DNA from: Clostridiales bacterium UBA7044
Lineage (GTDB): Bacteria; Bacillota; Clostridia; Oscillospirales; Oscillospiraceae
Direction of reading: 5' to 3'
NCBI GenBank assembly: GCA_002493965.1
Contig: DLAP01000047.1
Location: 1-14,740 of the forward strand
DNA: 14,740 bases
Shown here: in pieces, positions 1-6,468 of the stretch
How the letters are laid out: each line of letters starts with the position of its first letter
Numbering within the stretch: position 1 is the stretch's first letter
The notes under the pieces: model-generated
What the model saw: only the letters and a program-made list of their open reading frames with translations
Database searches by the model: none
Told to the model about the DNA's origin: nothing
Program-made: the position numbers and the translations under genes

Positions 1-24
1 CAGGCGGCGATCAAGGATATGTAA
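1..24 (+). CDS. 3' end of an upstream gene (partial)
   Basis: Frame 1 reads Q-A-A-I-K-D-M and then stops at TAA (22-24). A hairpin terminator follows 31 nt later, as expected for the end of a real gene. Only seven residues are visible, so the product cannot be named. The reading frame is inferred from the stop codon and the terminator position. Confidence 0.4.
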   Translation, partial: QAAIKDM

Positions 25-55
25 TCCAGGGCTTTGCAGGTTGACGAATCACAGT

Positions 56-90
56 ACAGACGCACCGTGTTTAGCGGTGCGTCTGTTTCT
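56..90 (+). terminator. Rho-independent terminator of the upstream gene
   Basis: A perfect 12-bp stem, ACAGACGCACCG (56-67) with CGGTGCGTCTGT (75-86), encloses a 7-nt loop and is followed by the short T-rich run TTCT. It lies just after the stop codon of the partial upstream gene. The same stem core recurs in the terminator at 6425-6464. Confidence 0.75.
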
Positions 91-247
91 GTATGTGGGC
101 CAGATCCCCTTTGGTGTATGGAGGGCGAAACTATTGGGGAAGAGAAGGATAACGCCCGGGAGAAATTTCCTGCGTTTCCTGGGCAGACAGGGAGCCTTCC
201 CATGGGCTTCGGGAAAATTGAGACGTGCAAACTGCCCGGATTTGCGC
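87..247. other. intergenic stretch with no recognised feature
   Basis: This lies between the upstream terminator and the tetR promoter. A 50-codon reading frame from ATG 118 to a stop near 270 is open, but it has no ribosome-binding site (the preceding bases are pyrimidine-rich), runs through the tetR promoter, and resembles no family I know. I see no gene, RNA or repeat here. Confidence 0.4.
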
Positions 248-276
248 TTGAGATTTTTGAAAACCTGTGATACAAT
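248..276 (+). promoter_or_regulatory. sigma-A-type promoter of the tetR gene
   Basis: TTGAGA (248-253) and TACAAT (271-276) are separated by 17 nt, and a TGA precedes the -10 (extended -10, TGn). The predicted leader is about 75 nt long. It contains a 7-codon open frame, ATG 325 to TGA 348, that ends 10 nt before the tetR start. Confidence 0.65.
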
Positions 277-358
277 TTTTTCGCCCGGCTGTACTGGGGT
301 CAAACGCGGGGCTGGCAAGCGGATATGAAGAAAAGAGAAAGGAACTGAGTGAAAACCC

Positions 359-940
359 ATGGCAAACTATACAACCAAAGCAATCATAGATCATTTTGAA
401 GAGATGCTGGTGGAGATGCCCTTTAACAAGATTACGGTGTCTGCGCTGGTGGAGCGGTGCGGGATCAGTTCCAATACCTTTTATTACCACTTCCGGGATA
501 TTTATGATCTGCTGGAAGCTTGGCTGACCGCCAAGGAAGATAAATATGCGGTTTCTTTGGATGAGAATCTGGCGGACTGGCCGGAACTGCTGAGCCGGGT
601 GCTGAAAGTGATGCAGAATAACTCCCGGCTGGTGTACCATATTGCCGAGGCCCTTCCCAAGGAGCGTATGGAAAATTATATTTTTGGCAAGGTGCAGAAC
701 CAGTTTTACGCGGTGGCGAAAAAGCGGGTGCGGGGAATGGAGGTTCCGGATGATTTCATCCAAAGCCTGGGAGAGCTCTACTGCTGCACGATGTATGGCT
801 ATGTTCAAAAGTTCTTGTGGGACCGTATGGAGACGGATGTGGATGAAGCCATGGAACGGTTCAAAAACCTTTTCTGCGGAATCACGGTACGGATGATCAC
901 CGAGGAAGCCGACAGACTGCAATCTGGCAGATTGAAGTAA
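359..940 (+). CDS. TetR/AcrR-family transcriptional regulator
   Basis: This 193-aa protein has a TetR-type N-terminal DNA-binding domain at about residues 5-55. The helix-turn-helix includes KITVSALVERCGISSNTFYY and then HFRDIYDLL, the typical end of the HTH and start of helix 4. The remainder, about 60-190, is helical and looks like the ligand-binding/dimerisation region of the DhaS-like subgroup (TetR_C_8 type), where the ligand is often unknown. The start is set at ATG 359 because an in-frame TGA lies at 350-352. The nearest purine-rich site (AAAGGA, 338-343) is unusually distant at 15 nt, so translation may be weak. The gene has its own promoter and is followed by one or two terminators, so it stands alone. 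No adjacent target gene or operator is evident. The family is secure; the role is unknown. Confidence 0.9.
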   Translation: MANYTTKAIIDHFEEMLVEMPFNKITVSALVERCGISSNTFYYHFRDIYDLLEAWLTAKEDKYAVSLDENLADWPELLSRVLKVMQNNSRLVYHIAEALPKERMENYIFGKVQNQFYAVAKKRVRGMEVPDDFIQSLGELYCCTMYGYVQKFLWDRMETDVDEAMERFKNLFCGITVRMITEEADRLQSGRLK

Positions 941-960
941 AAGGATTCCCACAGAAAAGG

Positions 961-1000
961 GAAACGCTTACGTCAAACGGACGACGTTTCTTTATATTTC
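961..1000 (+). terminator. possible first terminator after tetR
   Basis: An imperfect hairpin pairs GAAACG (961-966) with CGTTTC (985-990), with an inner stem CGTC/GACG (971-974/980-983). It is followed by TTTATATTT. It begins 20 nt after the tetR stop. The stem is interrupted, so it would be weaker than the hairpin that follows at 1011. Confidence 0.45.
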
Positions 1001-1010
1001 CCATTCTCTG

Positions 1011-1046
1011 GCGCCGGGAGCGGGATTCGCTCCCGGCGCTGTTTTT
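1011..1046 (+). terminator. strong Rho-independent terminator between tetR and metK
   Basis: A perfect 11-bp GC-rich stem, GCGCCGGGAGC (1011-1021) with GCTCCCGGCGC (1029-1039), has a 7-nt loop and is followed by TGTTTTT. It should stop tetR transcription, so metK needs its own promoter downstream of this point. Confidence 0.9.
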
Positions 1047-1056
1047 GTATATACGT

Positions 1057-1088
1057 TTTTGCGCAAAATTTTCATATTGCGCAAAATT
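1057..1088 (+). repeat. paired TTTTGCGCAAAA-type palindromes upstream of metK
   Basis: TTTTGCGCAAAA (1057-1068) is a perfect 12-bp palindrome. A near copy, ATTGCGCAAAAT (1076-1087), lies 18 bp downstream. The outer halves TTTTGCGC and GCGCAAAA also form a larger inverted repeat. The position, just after a terminator and before the metK leader, suits an operator for an unidentified regulator. No clear -35/-10 pair could be assigned; TTGCGC (1059) with CAAAAT (1082) at 17 nt is weak. Confidence 0.5.
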
Positions 1089-1099
1089 CGATGAATTTC

Positions 1100-1137
1100 G
1101 ACGGTTTCCCCCAAATTCGGAGAAACGTCATTTTTTC
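1100..1137 (+). terminator. attenuator-like hairpin in the metK leader
   Basis: GAC-G-GTTTC (1100-1108) pairs with GAAAC-GTC (1122-1129) with one bulged G, and ATTTTTTC follows. It has the form of an intrinsic terminator but lies about 100 nt upstream of the metK start rather than after a gene. Alternative pairings involving AAATTC and GAATTT segments (1084-1098, 1113-1118) would compete with it. No SAM-I (S-box), T-box or other known riboswitch consensus was recognised. Confidence 0.45.
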
Positions 1138-1236
1138 TCAATGGCGCGAACATGGGAGATGAAGTATGATGCAATCAGAACAAAAGAAAAGCTTCCTTCA
1201 GCGCGAAAGGGAGTATTCAGGAAGGAGTGCCTGCTT

Positions 1237-2397
1237 ATGAAAACCTGCTTCACATCAGAATCCGTTACCTGCGGACATCCGGATAAGGTCTGTGATCAGA
1301 TTGCCGACCGGATTTTAGACGAAATGCTCTCCCAGGACCCGGCCTCCCGGTCAGCCTGTGAAGTGACCTGTGCCACCGATCAGGTACACATCTTCGGAGA
1401 AGTCACCACCAGGGCAAAGGTGGACTATGAGGCCGTTGCCCGAAAGGTAATCACGGAGATCGGCTACACCGCCCCAGGACATGGTTTTGACGCGGAAAGC
1501 TGCCGCGTTGCCGTGGACCTCCACGAGCAGTCCCCGGACATTGCCATGGGCATCACCCGCCGGGGGAAGGCGGAGGAATTGAACGCGGGAGCCGGGGACC
1601 AGGGCATGATGTTTGGCTTCGCCTGCCGGGAGACAGGGAGCCTGATGCCGCTGCCCATTGAGCTGGCCCACCGTCTCACCAAGCGCTTAGAGCAGGTGCG
1701 CAGAACGCAAGAGCTTCTTTATCTGCTGCCCGACGGCAAAAGCCAGGTAACAGTGGAATATGAGGAGGGGATCCCTAAGCGGATCTCCACGGTGGTGCTG
1801 TCCGCCCAGCATATGGAGGACATGGACATTGAGGCACTGCGCAGGGATCTGATCCATCATGTGATTCTGCCCACCATGCCCAGGGAATGGATGGATGAGA
1901 GGACACAGTTTTTCATCAATCCCACTGGTCGTTTTGCCATCGGCGGCCCAGCCGGTGACTCCGGGCTGACCGGACGGAAGCTGATTGTGGATACCTACGG
2001 CGGCTATGCCCGGCATGGCGGCGGTGCTTTTTCCGGAAAGGATCCCAGTAAGGTGGATCGCAGCGGCGCGTATATGGCACGGTATCTTGCCAAGAACATC
2101 GTAGCGGCGGGCCTGGCAGACAAGTGCGAGGTACAGCTGAGCTACTCCATCGGCCTTGCCGAGCCGGTTTCCGTACTGATCGATACTTTTGGTACAGAGA
2201 AGATTCCCAGCGGGCATCTGTTCAAACTGGTGCAGGAGCAGGTGGATCTCCGCCCTGCAGCGATCATCCGCAAATTTGAACTGACAAAGCCTATCTATTC
2301 GAGGGTTGCCTGCTACGGTCACTTTGGCAGCAACGCCGCCGCAATGCCCTGGGAACAGACCGATCTGGCGGTGCGGCTGGAGCAGGCCCAGAGCTGA
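1237..2397 (+). CDS. metK: S-adenosylmethionine synthetase
   Basis: The cytosolic enzyme makes S-adenosylmethionine from methionine and ATP, releasing phosphate and diphosphate. The 386-aa length matches the bacterial family (about 385-400). Visible signatures are GHPDK (13-17, ATP site), GAGDQGMMFGFA (118-129) and GGGAFSGKDPSKVDRS (261-276, P-loop-like). INPTGRFAIGGPAGDSG (227-243) is also typical. The start is ATG 1237, preceded by GGAAGGAG with good spacing. The frame is open back to 1045, but that extension has no ribosome site, would cover the leader hairpin, and does not resemble MetK. The leader carries an attenuator-like hairpin and palindromes but no visible SAM riboswitch. Only 66 nt without a terminator separate it from the next gene, so read-through into the lipid-related genes is plausible. 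Confidence 0.97.
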   Translation: MKTCFTSESVTCGHPDKVCDQIADRILDEMLSQDPASRSACEVTCATDQVHIFGEVTTRAKVDYEAVARKVITEIGYTAPGHGFDAESCRVAVDLHEQSPDIAMGITRRGKAEELNAGAGDQGMMFGFACRETGSLMPLPIELAHRLTKRLEQVRRTQELLYLLPDGKSQVTVEYEEGIPKRISTVVLSAQHMEDMDIEALRRDLIHHVILPTMPREWMDERTQFFINPTGRFAIGGPAGDSGLTGRKLIVDTYGGYARHGGGAFSGKDPSKVDRSGAYMARYLAKNIVAAGLADKCEVQLSYSIGLAEPVSVLIDTFGTEKIPSGHLFKLVQEQVDLRPAAIIRKFELTKPIYSRVACYGHFGSNAAAMPWEQTDLAVRLEQAQS

Positions 2398-2463
2398 TGG
2401 GCAAACGGAATTGTCGGCGCTGTCTTGGGCGTTCCATGATTTTATAAGTGAGGTGCTTTCGAT

Positions 2464-3051
2464 ATGAAAGAAAAATGGAAACAATTTCGGGTATGGGCAA
2501 TCCTTTTCAGCATCTGCATGCTGATCCTGGGGGTACTGACTTTGGTTTGGCCGGACATTTCCGCCGCGGCAGTTTGCTGCATCCTGGGGATTCTCTGCAT
2601 CGGAACCGGAATCTATGAGATTGTTCGCTATTTTAGGCTGGGCCTTGTGGGTTTCTTTTTCCGGTATGACCTGGTTTTGGGTATTTTCAGCGTCCTGGCT
2701 GGTGTGCTGTTACTGATTCACCCCCTTGGCGCGGCCACCTTTTTGCCTGTGATCGCGGGAATCTACATGGTAATGGGGAGCGTCTTTGAGATCCAGGTGT
2801 CCGTGGAAATGCGAAGATTTGGAATCGGCAGTTGGATGACCTCCCTGGTGCTTGGAATCATCGGCGCTGTCTTTGCCTTCTTCCTGATTCTGGATCCCTT
2901 TAATGGGGTCAGGGCGTTGATGATTTATGTGGGCATTTTGATGATTCTGGGCAGCATCCAGAATTTCCATGCCATCGGCTGTATTTCCCGGGCGATCAAA
3001 GAGAGCAAAAACGACAATGTGATCGATGTGGCCTGGGAAGCCATAGATTAA
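2464..3051 (+). CDS. HdeD/DUF308-family integral membrane protein
   Basis: This 195-aa protein is almost entirely hydrophobic, with about six predicted transmembrane helices (roughly residues 11-29, 34-56, 69-87, 90-110, 124-143 and 150-168). The helices are rich in Gly, Leu and Ile and arranged in repeated pairs, as in the HdeD/DUF308 family. The E. coli member is linked to acid resistance, but its biochemical activity is unknown. The tail (about 178-195) is short, polar and probably cytoplasmic. AGGTG (2451-2455) lies 8 nt before the ATG. It sits between metK and plsC on the same strand with no clear terminator on either side, which suggests shared transcription with membrane-lipid genes. 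The family call is fairly secure; the function is not. Confidence 0.85.
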   Translation: MKEKWKQFRVWAILFSICMLILGVLTLVWPDISAAAVCCILGILCIGTGIYEIVRYFRLGLVGFFFRYDLVLGIFSVLAGVLLLIHPLGAATFLPVIAGIYMVMGSVFEIQVSVEMRRFGIGSWMTSLVLGIIGAVFAFFLILDPFNGVRALMIYVGILMILGSIQNFHAIGCISRAIKESKNDNVIDVAWEAID

Positions 3052-3130
3052 AATGGGAGAGCTGTGACCGGGGTGCGGCGAGCAAATGCCCGCAGCATCC
3101 TTTCCACATCCCGAAGAAGGACGAAACCAT

Positions 3131-3940
3131 ATGAAAAAGATTGCAGCGCTCAGCGGTGTGTGCGCAGTCATATACACTCTGTGCAAAATAAAAACAGCAG
3201 TACAGATCTGGATGCTTCCCGTGGCGTTTCTGGGCTTCTGTTTTCTGTATGCGCTTTTATATTGGGTGTTTTTAGGCCTGTTCTCCCTGCATATCCGGTT
3301 GGGAGAGACCTATGACAGACCATCCAAAGTGGATTACCGGCTGCTGAATTCCGCCTACCGGTTCCTCTGCACCGGCGCCCGGGTCAGAATCCACGTAAGC
3401 GGACTGGAAAAACTGCCAAAAGGACGGTTCCTGCTGGTGTCCAACCACCTGTCCCGGTTTGACAATATGATTCAGAGCGTGGTGCTGAAGGACACGGAGC
3501 TTGCTTTTATTTCCAAGCCCTCCAATTTCAGCATCCCCATTGGAAGACGCTACATCACCCGGTGCTGCTACTTATCCATTGATCGGGGCAGCGCCAGAAA
3601 CGCCCTCACGACCATCCATCGTGCCGCGGAACTGATTGCTTCCGATGCCGTATCTTTTGGGGTTTACCCGGAAGGACACCGGGGAACGGGAACGACCCTC
3701 CAGGAGTTCAGGCCTGGCTGCCTCAAAATTGCCACGAAGGCAGGCTGCCCTATTGTGGCTGCCACCATTTACGGAACACAGGAGATCCACCGCAATTTCC
3801 CCTGGCGTGTCACGGATGTGTATTTTGACATTCTGGACGTCATCCAGCCGGGAAAGAAAAAATCCGTAGAGCTTTCCGGGCAGATCAGGACGGAAATGCA
3901 GACCCATTTGAATCAATTCACGAATGGAGAAAAACCATGA
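3131..3940 (+). CDS. PlsC-type 1-acylglycerol-3-phosphate acyltransferase
   Basis: Members of this membrane-bound family move an acyl group onto lysophosphatidic acid or a related lipid to make phosphatidic acid. The 269-aa protein has one or two N-terminal transmembrane segments (about residues 5-50). The acyltransferase domain follows, with the catalytic HX4D motif NHLSRFD (His106, Asp111) and the substrate motif FGVYPEGHRG (176-185), where PEGHRG replaces the common FPEGTR. The start is ATG 3131, with AGAAGGA 9 nt upstream; an in-frame ATG at 3086 would add 15 polar residues and lacks such a site. The stop overlaps the next start (ATGA), so it is translationally coupled to the lipid kinase. 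The exact acyl acceptor is unknown, and it need not be the housekeeping PlsC. Confidence 0.92.
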   Translation: MKKIAALSGVCAVIYTLCKIKTAVQIWMLPVAFLGFCFLYALLYWVFLGLFSLHIRLGETYDRPSKVDYRLLNSAYRFLCTGARVRIHVSGLEKLPKGRFLLVSNHLSRFDNMIQSVVLKDTELAFISKPSNFSIPIGRRYITRCCYLSIDRGSARNALTTIHRAAELIASDAVSFGVYPEGHRGTGTTLQEFRPGCLKIATKAGCPIVAATIYGTQEIHRNFPWRVTDVYFDILDVIQPGKKKSVELSGQIRTEMQTHLNQFTNGEKP

Positions 3941-4833
3941 TATATATTTTATATAACCCTTTTGCCGATAACCGGAACGGCAGAAGCAACGCGGAAAACA
4001 TCGGAAAAATCCTGGAGACAAAGGATGTAACCTATCTGGACATTACGGGGATTCAGGCTGCAGAATTTCTGAAAAAGACCGGGCCGGAGGACAAGGTGGT
4101 TTTATCCGGCGGCGACGGTACCCTGCACCACTTTGTAAATGAATGCGGCGGCCAGGCGCCGGAGCATCCGGTCTATTACTATCCGACCGGCTCCGGAAAT
4201 GACTTTATGGCGGATGTACGGGATCGGGAAAAGGATGGGCTGGTACTTCTGAACCCTTACATACAGAACCTGCCCACCGTGACCGTGAACGGGGAAACCC
4301 GATACTTCCTCAACGGGGTAGGCTACGGCATTGACGGCTATTGCTGTGAAGAAGGCGATAAGCAGCGGGCGGAATCGGAAGGTTCCATCAACTACGCGGC
4401 CATCGCCATCAAGGGGATGATGTCCGCCTTTAAGCCGGTGGAGGCGGTTGTGACTGTGGATGGAAGAACCTATCATTATAGCAGCGTCTGGCTGGCCCCC
4501 ACCATGAACGGCCGGTTTTACGGCGGCGGCATGATGGTAGCCCCCAGCCAAAACCGTCTGTCCGGCGACGGCCTCGTGACGACAGTGGTTATGCACTGCA
4601 AAAGTAAGCTGAAAACCCTCAGCGTCTTCCCGTCCATTTTCAAGGGTACCCATGTCCGGCATAGGGAAATGGTAGAGGTGCTGACCGGAAGGGATATCTC
4701 GGTTTCCTTTAACCGGCCCACAGCCCTTCAGATTGATGGGGAGACGATCCCTCAGGTTTCTTCCTACACCGTCCATTTTCCTTCTGCCTCTTCTGGCAGG
4801 GTGGTAGAAGAAGCGTCCATTCCAGTAACATGA
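3937..4833 (+). CDS. diacylglycerol kinase-family lipid kinase (DagK/YegS-like)
   Basis: This 298-aa protein belongs to the soluble DAGK_cat family, which phosphorylates diacylglycerol or related lipids with ATP at the membrane face. Visible motifs are YNPFADNRNG near the N-terminus (6-15), the nucleotide-binding LSGGDGTLHH (56-65) and PTGSGNDF (83-90). The C-terminal half is the usual beta-sandwich, with NGRFYGGGMMVAPSQNRLSG and a terminal LQIDGE motif typical of YegS/DgkB proteins. Length is normal. It overlaps the plsC stop by 4 nt and is followed after 29 nt by the radical SAM gene. Together with PlsC it could recycle diacylglycerol to phosphatidic acid or act on an unusual lipid. The substrate cannot be read from the sequence. 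Confidence 0.92.
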   Translation: MIYILYNPFADNRNGRSNAENIGKILETKDVTYLDITGIQAAEFLKKTGPEDKVVLSGGDGTLHHFVNECGGQAPEHPVYYYPTGSGNDFMADVRDREKDGLVLLNPYIQNLPTVTVNGETRYFLNGVGYGIDGYCCEEGDKQRAESEGSINYAAIAIKGMMSAFKPVEAVVTVDGRTYHYSSVWLAPTMNGRFYGGGMMVAPSQNRLSGDGLVTTVVMHCKSKLKTLSVFPSIFKGTHVRHREMVEVLTGRDISVSFNRPTALQIDGETIPQVSSYTVHFPSASSGRVVEEASIPVT

Positions 4834-4862
4834 TATAAAATTTTTAAACGGAGGAAAACATC

Positions 4863-6245
4863 ATGCAAAACAAACTCATTCACGGGGCAGAAAGAAAAGC
4901 CTTCCAGACGATCCTGGACAAATTCATTGCCAAGAGCCAGACGGAGAACGCAGCCGAGGTTGCAAACGAGCTGATTGGCAGTGTAGAGAAGATTATGAAG
5001 GGCACCTGGCAGGACAGCAGCTTCACCATGCTCCGGGGCGTGGCCGCTGACCCCAACAGCAAGTGGGCCCGCTTTACCGACCGCCTGATTAAGAACAGCG
5101 ATCCCCACATGCTCTCCACCTTCCTCTTAAACGCCGGCTATGAGGGCGGCTTCCGGGGCTACCAGACAGCCCAGGAAATGTCCCAAAAGTATCGGTGCAA
5201 CATTCCCTGGATCGTACTGATGGACCCAACCTCTGCCTGTAATATGCACTGTACCGGCTGCTGGGCCGCGGAATACGGCCATAAGCAGAATTTAAGCTAC
5301 GAGGTCATGGACAGAATCATCACCGAGGGCAAACAGCTGGGCATCCACGCTTATCTGCTCACTGGCGGCGAGCCTCTGGTGCGGAAGAAGGATATCATCC
5401 GTCTGTGTGAAAAGCATCAGGATGTGGCCTTCCATGCCTTCACCAACGGCACTTTGATTGACGATGATTTCTGTAGGGAAATGCTCCGGGTCGGGAACTT
5501 CATGGTGTCCGTCAGCGTTGAGGGCTTTGAGGAAGCCAACGACGGCCGCCGGGGTGAGGGCCACTTTGAAAAGGCTATCCACGCCATGGAGCGGATGCAG
5601 TCCTACAAGATCCCCTTCGGCGTGTCCATCTGCTACACCAGCAAGAACTACCAGGTTGTGACCAGTGACGAGTTCCTGGATATGCTGATTGGGAAGGGGT
5701 GTGTCTTTGCCTGGTACTTCCACTATATGCCCGTGGGCATGAACGCCTCCACCGACCTGCTTCTGACCCCGGAACAGCGTACCTATATGAAGAACCGGGT
5801 TCGGGAGATCCGGGGCCTGGAAGGCGGCAAGGAAATCTTCGCCATTGACTTCCAAAACGACGGCGAATTTGTCCATGGCTGCATTGCTGGCGGCCGGCTC
5901 TACTGCCATATCAACTCAGCCGGCGATGTGGAGCCCTGCGTGTTTATTCACTACTCCGGCGCCAACATCAACGAAAAGTCCCTGCTGGACTGCCTGCGGC
6001 AGCCGCTGTTCATGAAATACCACGAAGGCCAGCCCTTTAATGAGAATCATCTGCGTCCCTGCCCCATGCTGGAGAATCCGGAGATCTTGCAGAAACTCGT
6101 GGAGGAAACCGGCGCCAAGTCCACCGACCTGGAAGCACCGGAAAGCGCCGAGCATCTGTGCGGCAAATGTGTAGAGTATGCGAAGAACTGGGCGCCTGTA
6201 GCGGACCAGCTCTGGAATGCGGATCATCCGGACAGCAAAGTGTAA
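4863..6245 (+). CDS. radical SAM protein with SPASM-like C-terminus
   Basis: This 460-aa enzyme has a canonical CX3CX2C motif (Cys126, Cys130, Cys133 in SACNMHCTGCW), which binds a [4Fe-4S] cluster and cleaves S-adenosylmethionine. The GGE motif (TGGEP, 167-171) is also present. An N-terminal helical region of about 115 residues precedes the barrel. The C-terminal part has more cysteines (340, 348, 359, 377, 400, 433, 436). The spacing C348-x5-G-x4-C359 suggests a SPASM/twitch-like auxiliary cluster. GGAGG (4850-4854) lies 8 nt before the ATG. It is the last gene of the run with plsC and the lipid kinase and is closed by a strong terminator. No precursor-peptide gene is visible nearby, so a lipid substrate is a reasonable inference, though unproven. 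The substrate is unknown. Confidence 0.9.
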   Translation: MQNKLIHGAERKAFQTILDKFIAKSQTENAAEVANELIGSVEKIMKGTWQDSSFTMLRGVAADPNSKWARFTDRLIKNSDPHMLSTFLLNAGYEGGFRGYQTAQEMSQKYRCNIPWIVLMDPTSACNMHCTGCWAAEYGHKQNLSYEVMDRIITEGKQLGIHAYLLTGGEPLVRKKDIIRLCEKHQDVAFHAFTNGTLIDDDFCREMLRVGNFMVSVSVEGFEEANDGRRGEGHFEKAIHAMERMQSYKIPFGVSICYTSKNYQVVTSDEFLDMLIGKGCVFAWYFHYMPVGMNASTDLLLTPEQRTYMKNRVREIRGLEGGKEIFAIDFQNDGEFVHGCIAGGRLYCHINSAGDVEPCVFIHYSGANINEKSLLDCLRQPLFMKYHEGQPFNENHLRPCPMLENPEILQKLVEETGAKSTDLEAPESAEHLCGKCVEYAKNWAPVADQLWNADHPDSKV

Positions 6246-6411
6246 GTTTCCGATGGCTTGACGCAAAAAAGAGAATGTGAAACGGAATCGTGTTTCAGAG
6301 GCGTGAATCTGTGCAAAATCCTTAAAGCGCAGCAGCATGGAGCTGAAGTACCAAACACATTTCTCCTCTCCCCACAAAGCCGGGTCCCGCTTTGGATGGG
6401 CCTATGGCACT

Positions 6412-6468
6412 ACAGACGCATAACGCAAACAGACGCACCCTTTGCTTCGGGTGCGTCTGTTTGCTTTT
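6412..6468 (+). terminator. terminator between convergent genes, shared stem family
   Basis: A perfect 16-bp stem, GCAAACAGACGCACCC (6425-6440) with GGGTGCGTCTGTTTGC (6449-6464), has an 8-nt loop and is followed by TTTTAG. It lies between the radical SAM gene and the opposing methyltransferase, whose stop is at 6467-6469. It clearly serves the plus strand and may also act on the minus strand, though no T-run follows there. A direct half-copy, ACAGACGCA, precedes it at 6412-6420. The stem core matches the terminator at 56-90. Confidence 0.88.

Noticed and set aside
131..952. 273-codon open frame on the minus strand over tetR
   Set aside because: It is antisense to a well-supported TetR gene, spans the tetR promoter region and has no family resemblance.
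1045..1236. In-frame N-terminal extension of MetK
   Set aside because: It has no ribosome site, includes leader repeats and a terminator-like hairpin, and is not found in MetK proteins. ATG 1237 has a good site.
941..1236. SAM-I riboswitch or T-box before metK
   Set aside because: Looked for because metK is often so regulated, but the conserved core sequences and four-way junction pattern were not seen. A covariance-model search would be decisive.
1687..2484. 265-codon minus-strand frame over metK
   Set aside because: It is the shadow of metK, which has all its signature motifs.
3086..3130. Upstream start for the PlsC-type protein
   Set aside because: The extra 15 residues are polar and precede the natural hydrophobic N-terminus. 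AGAAGGA fits ATG 3131.
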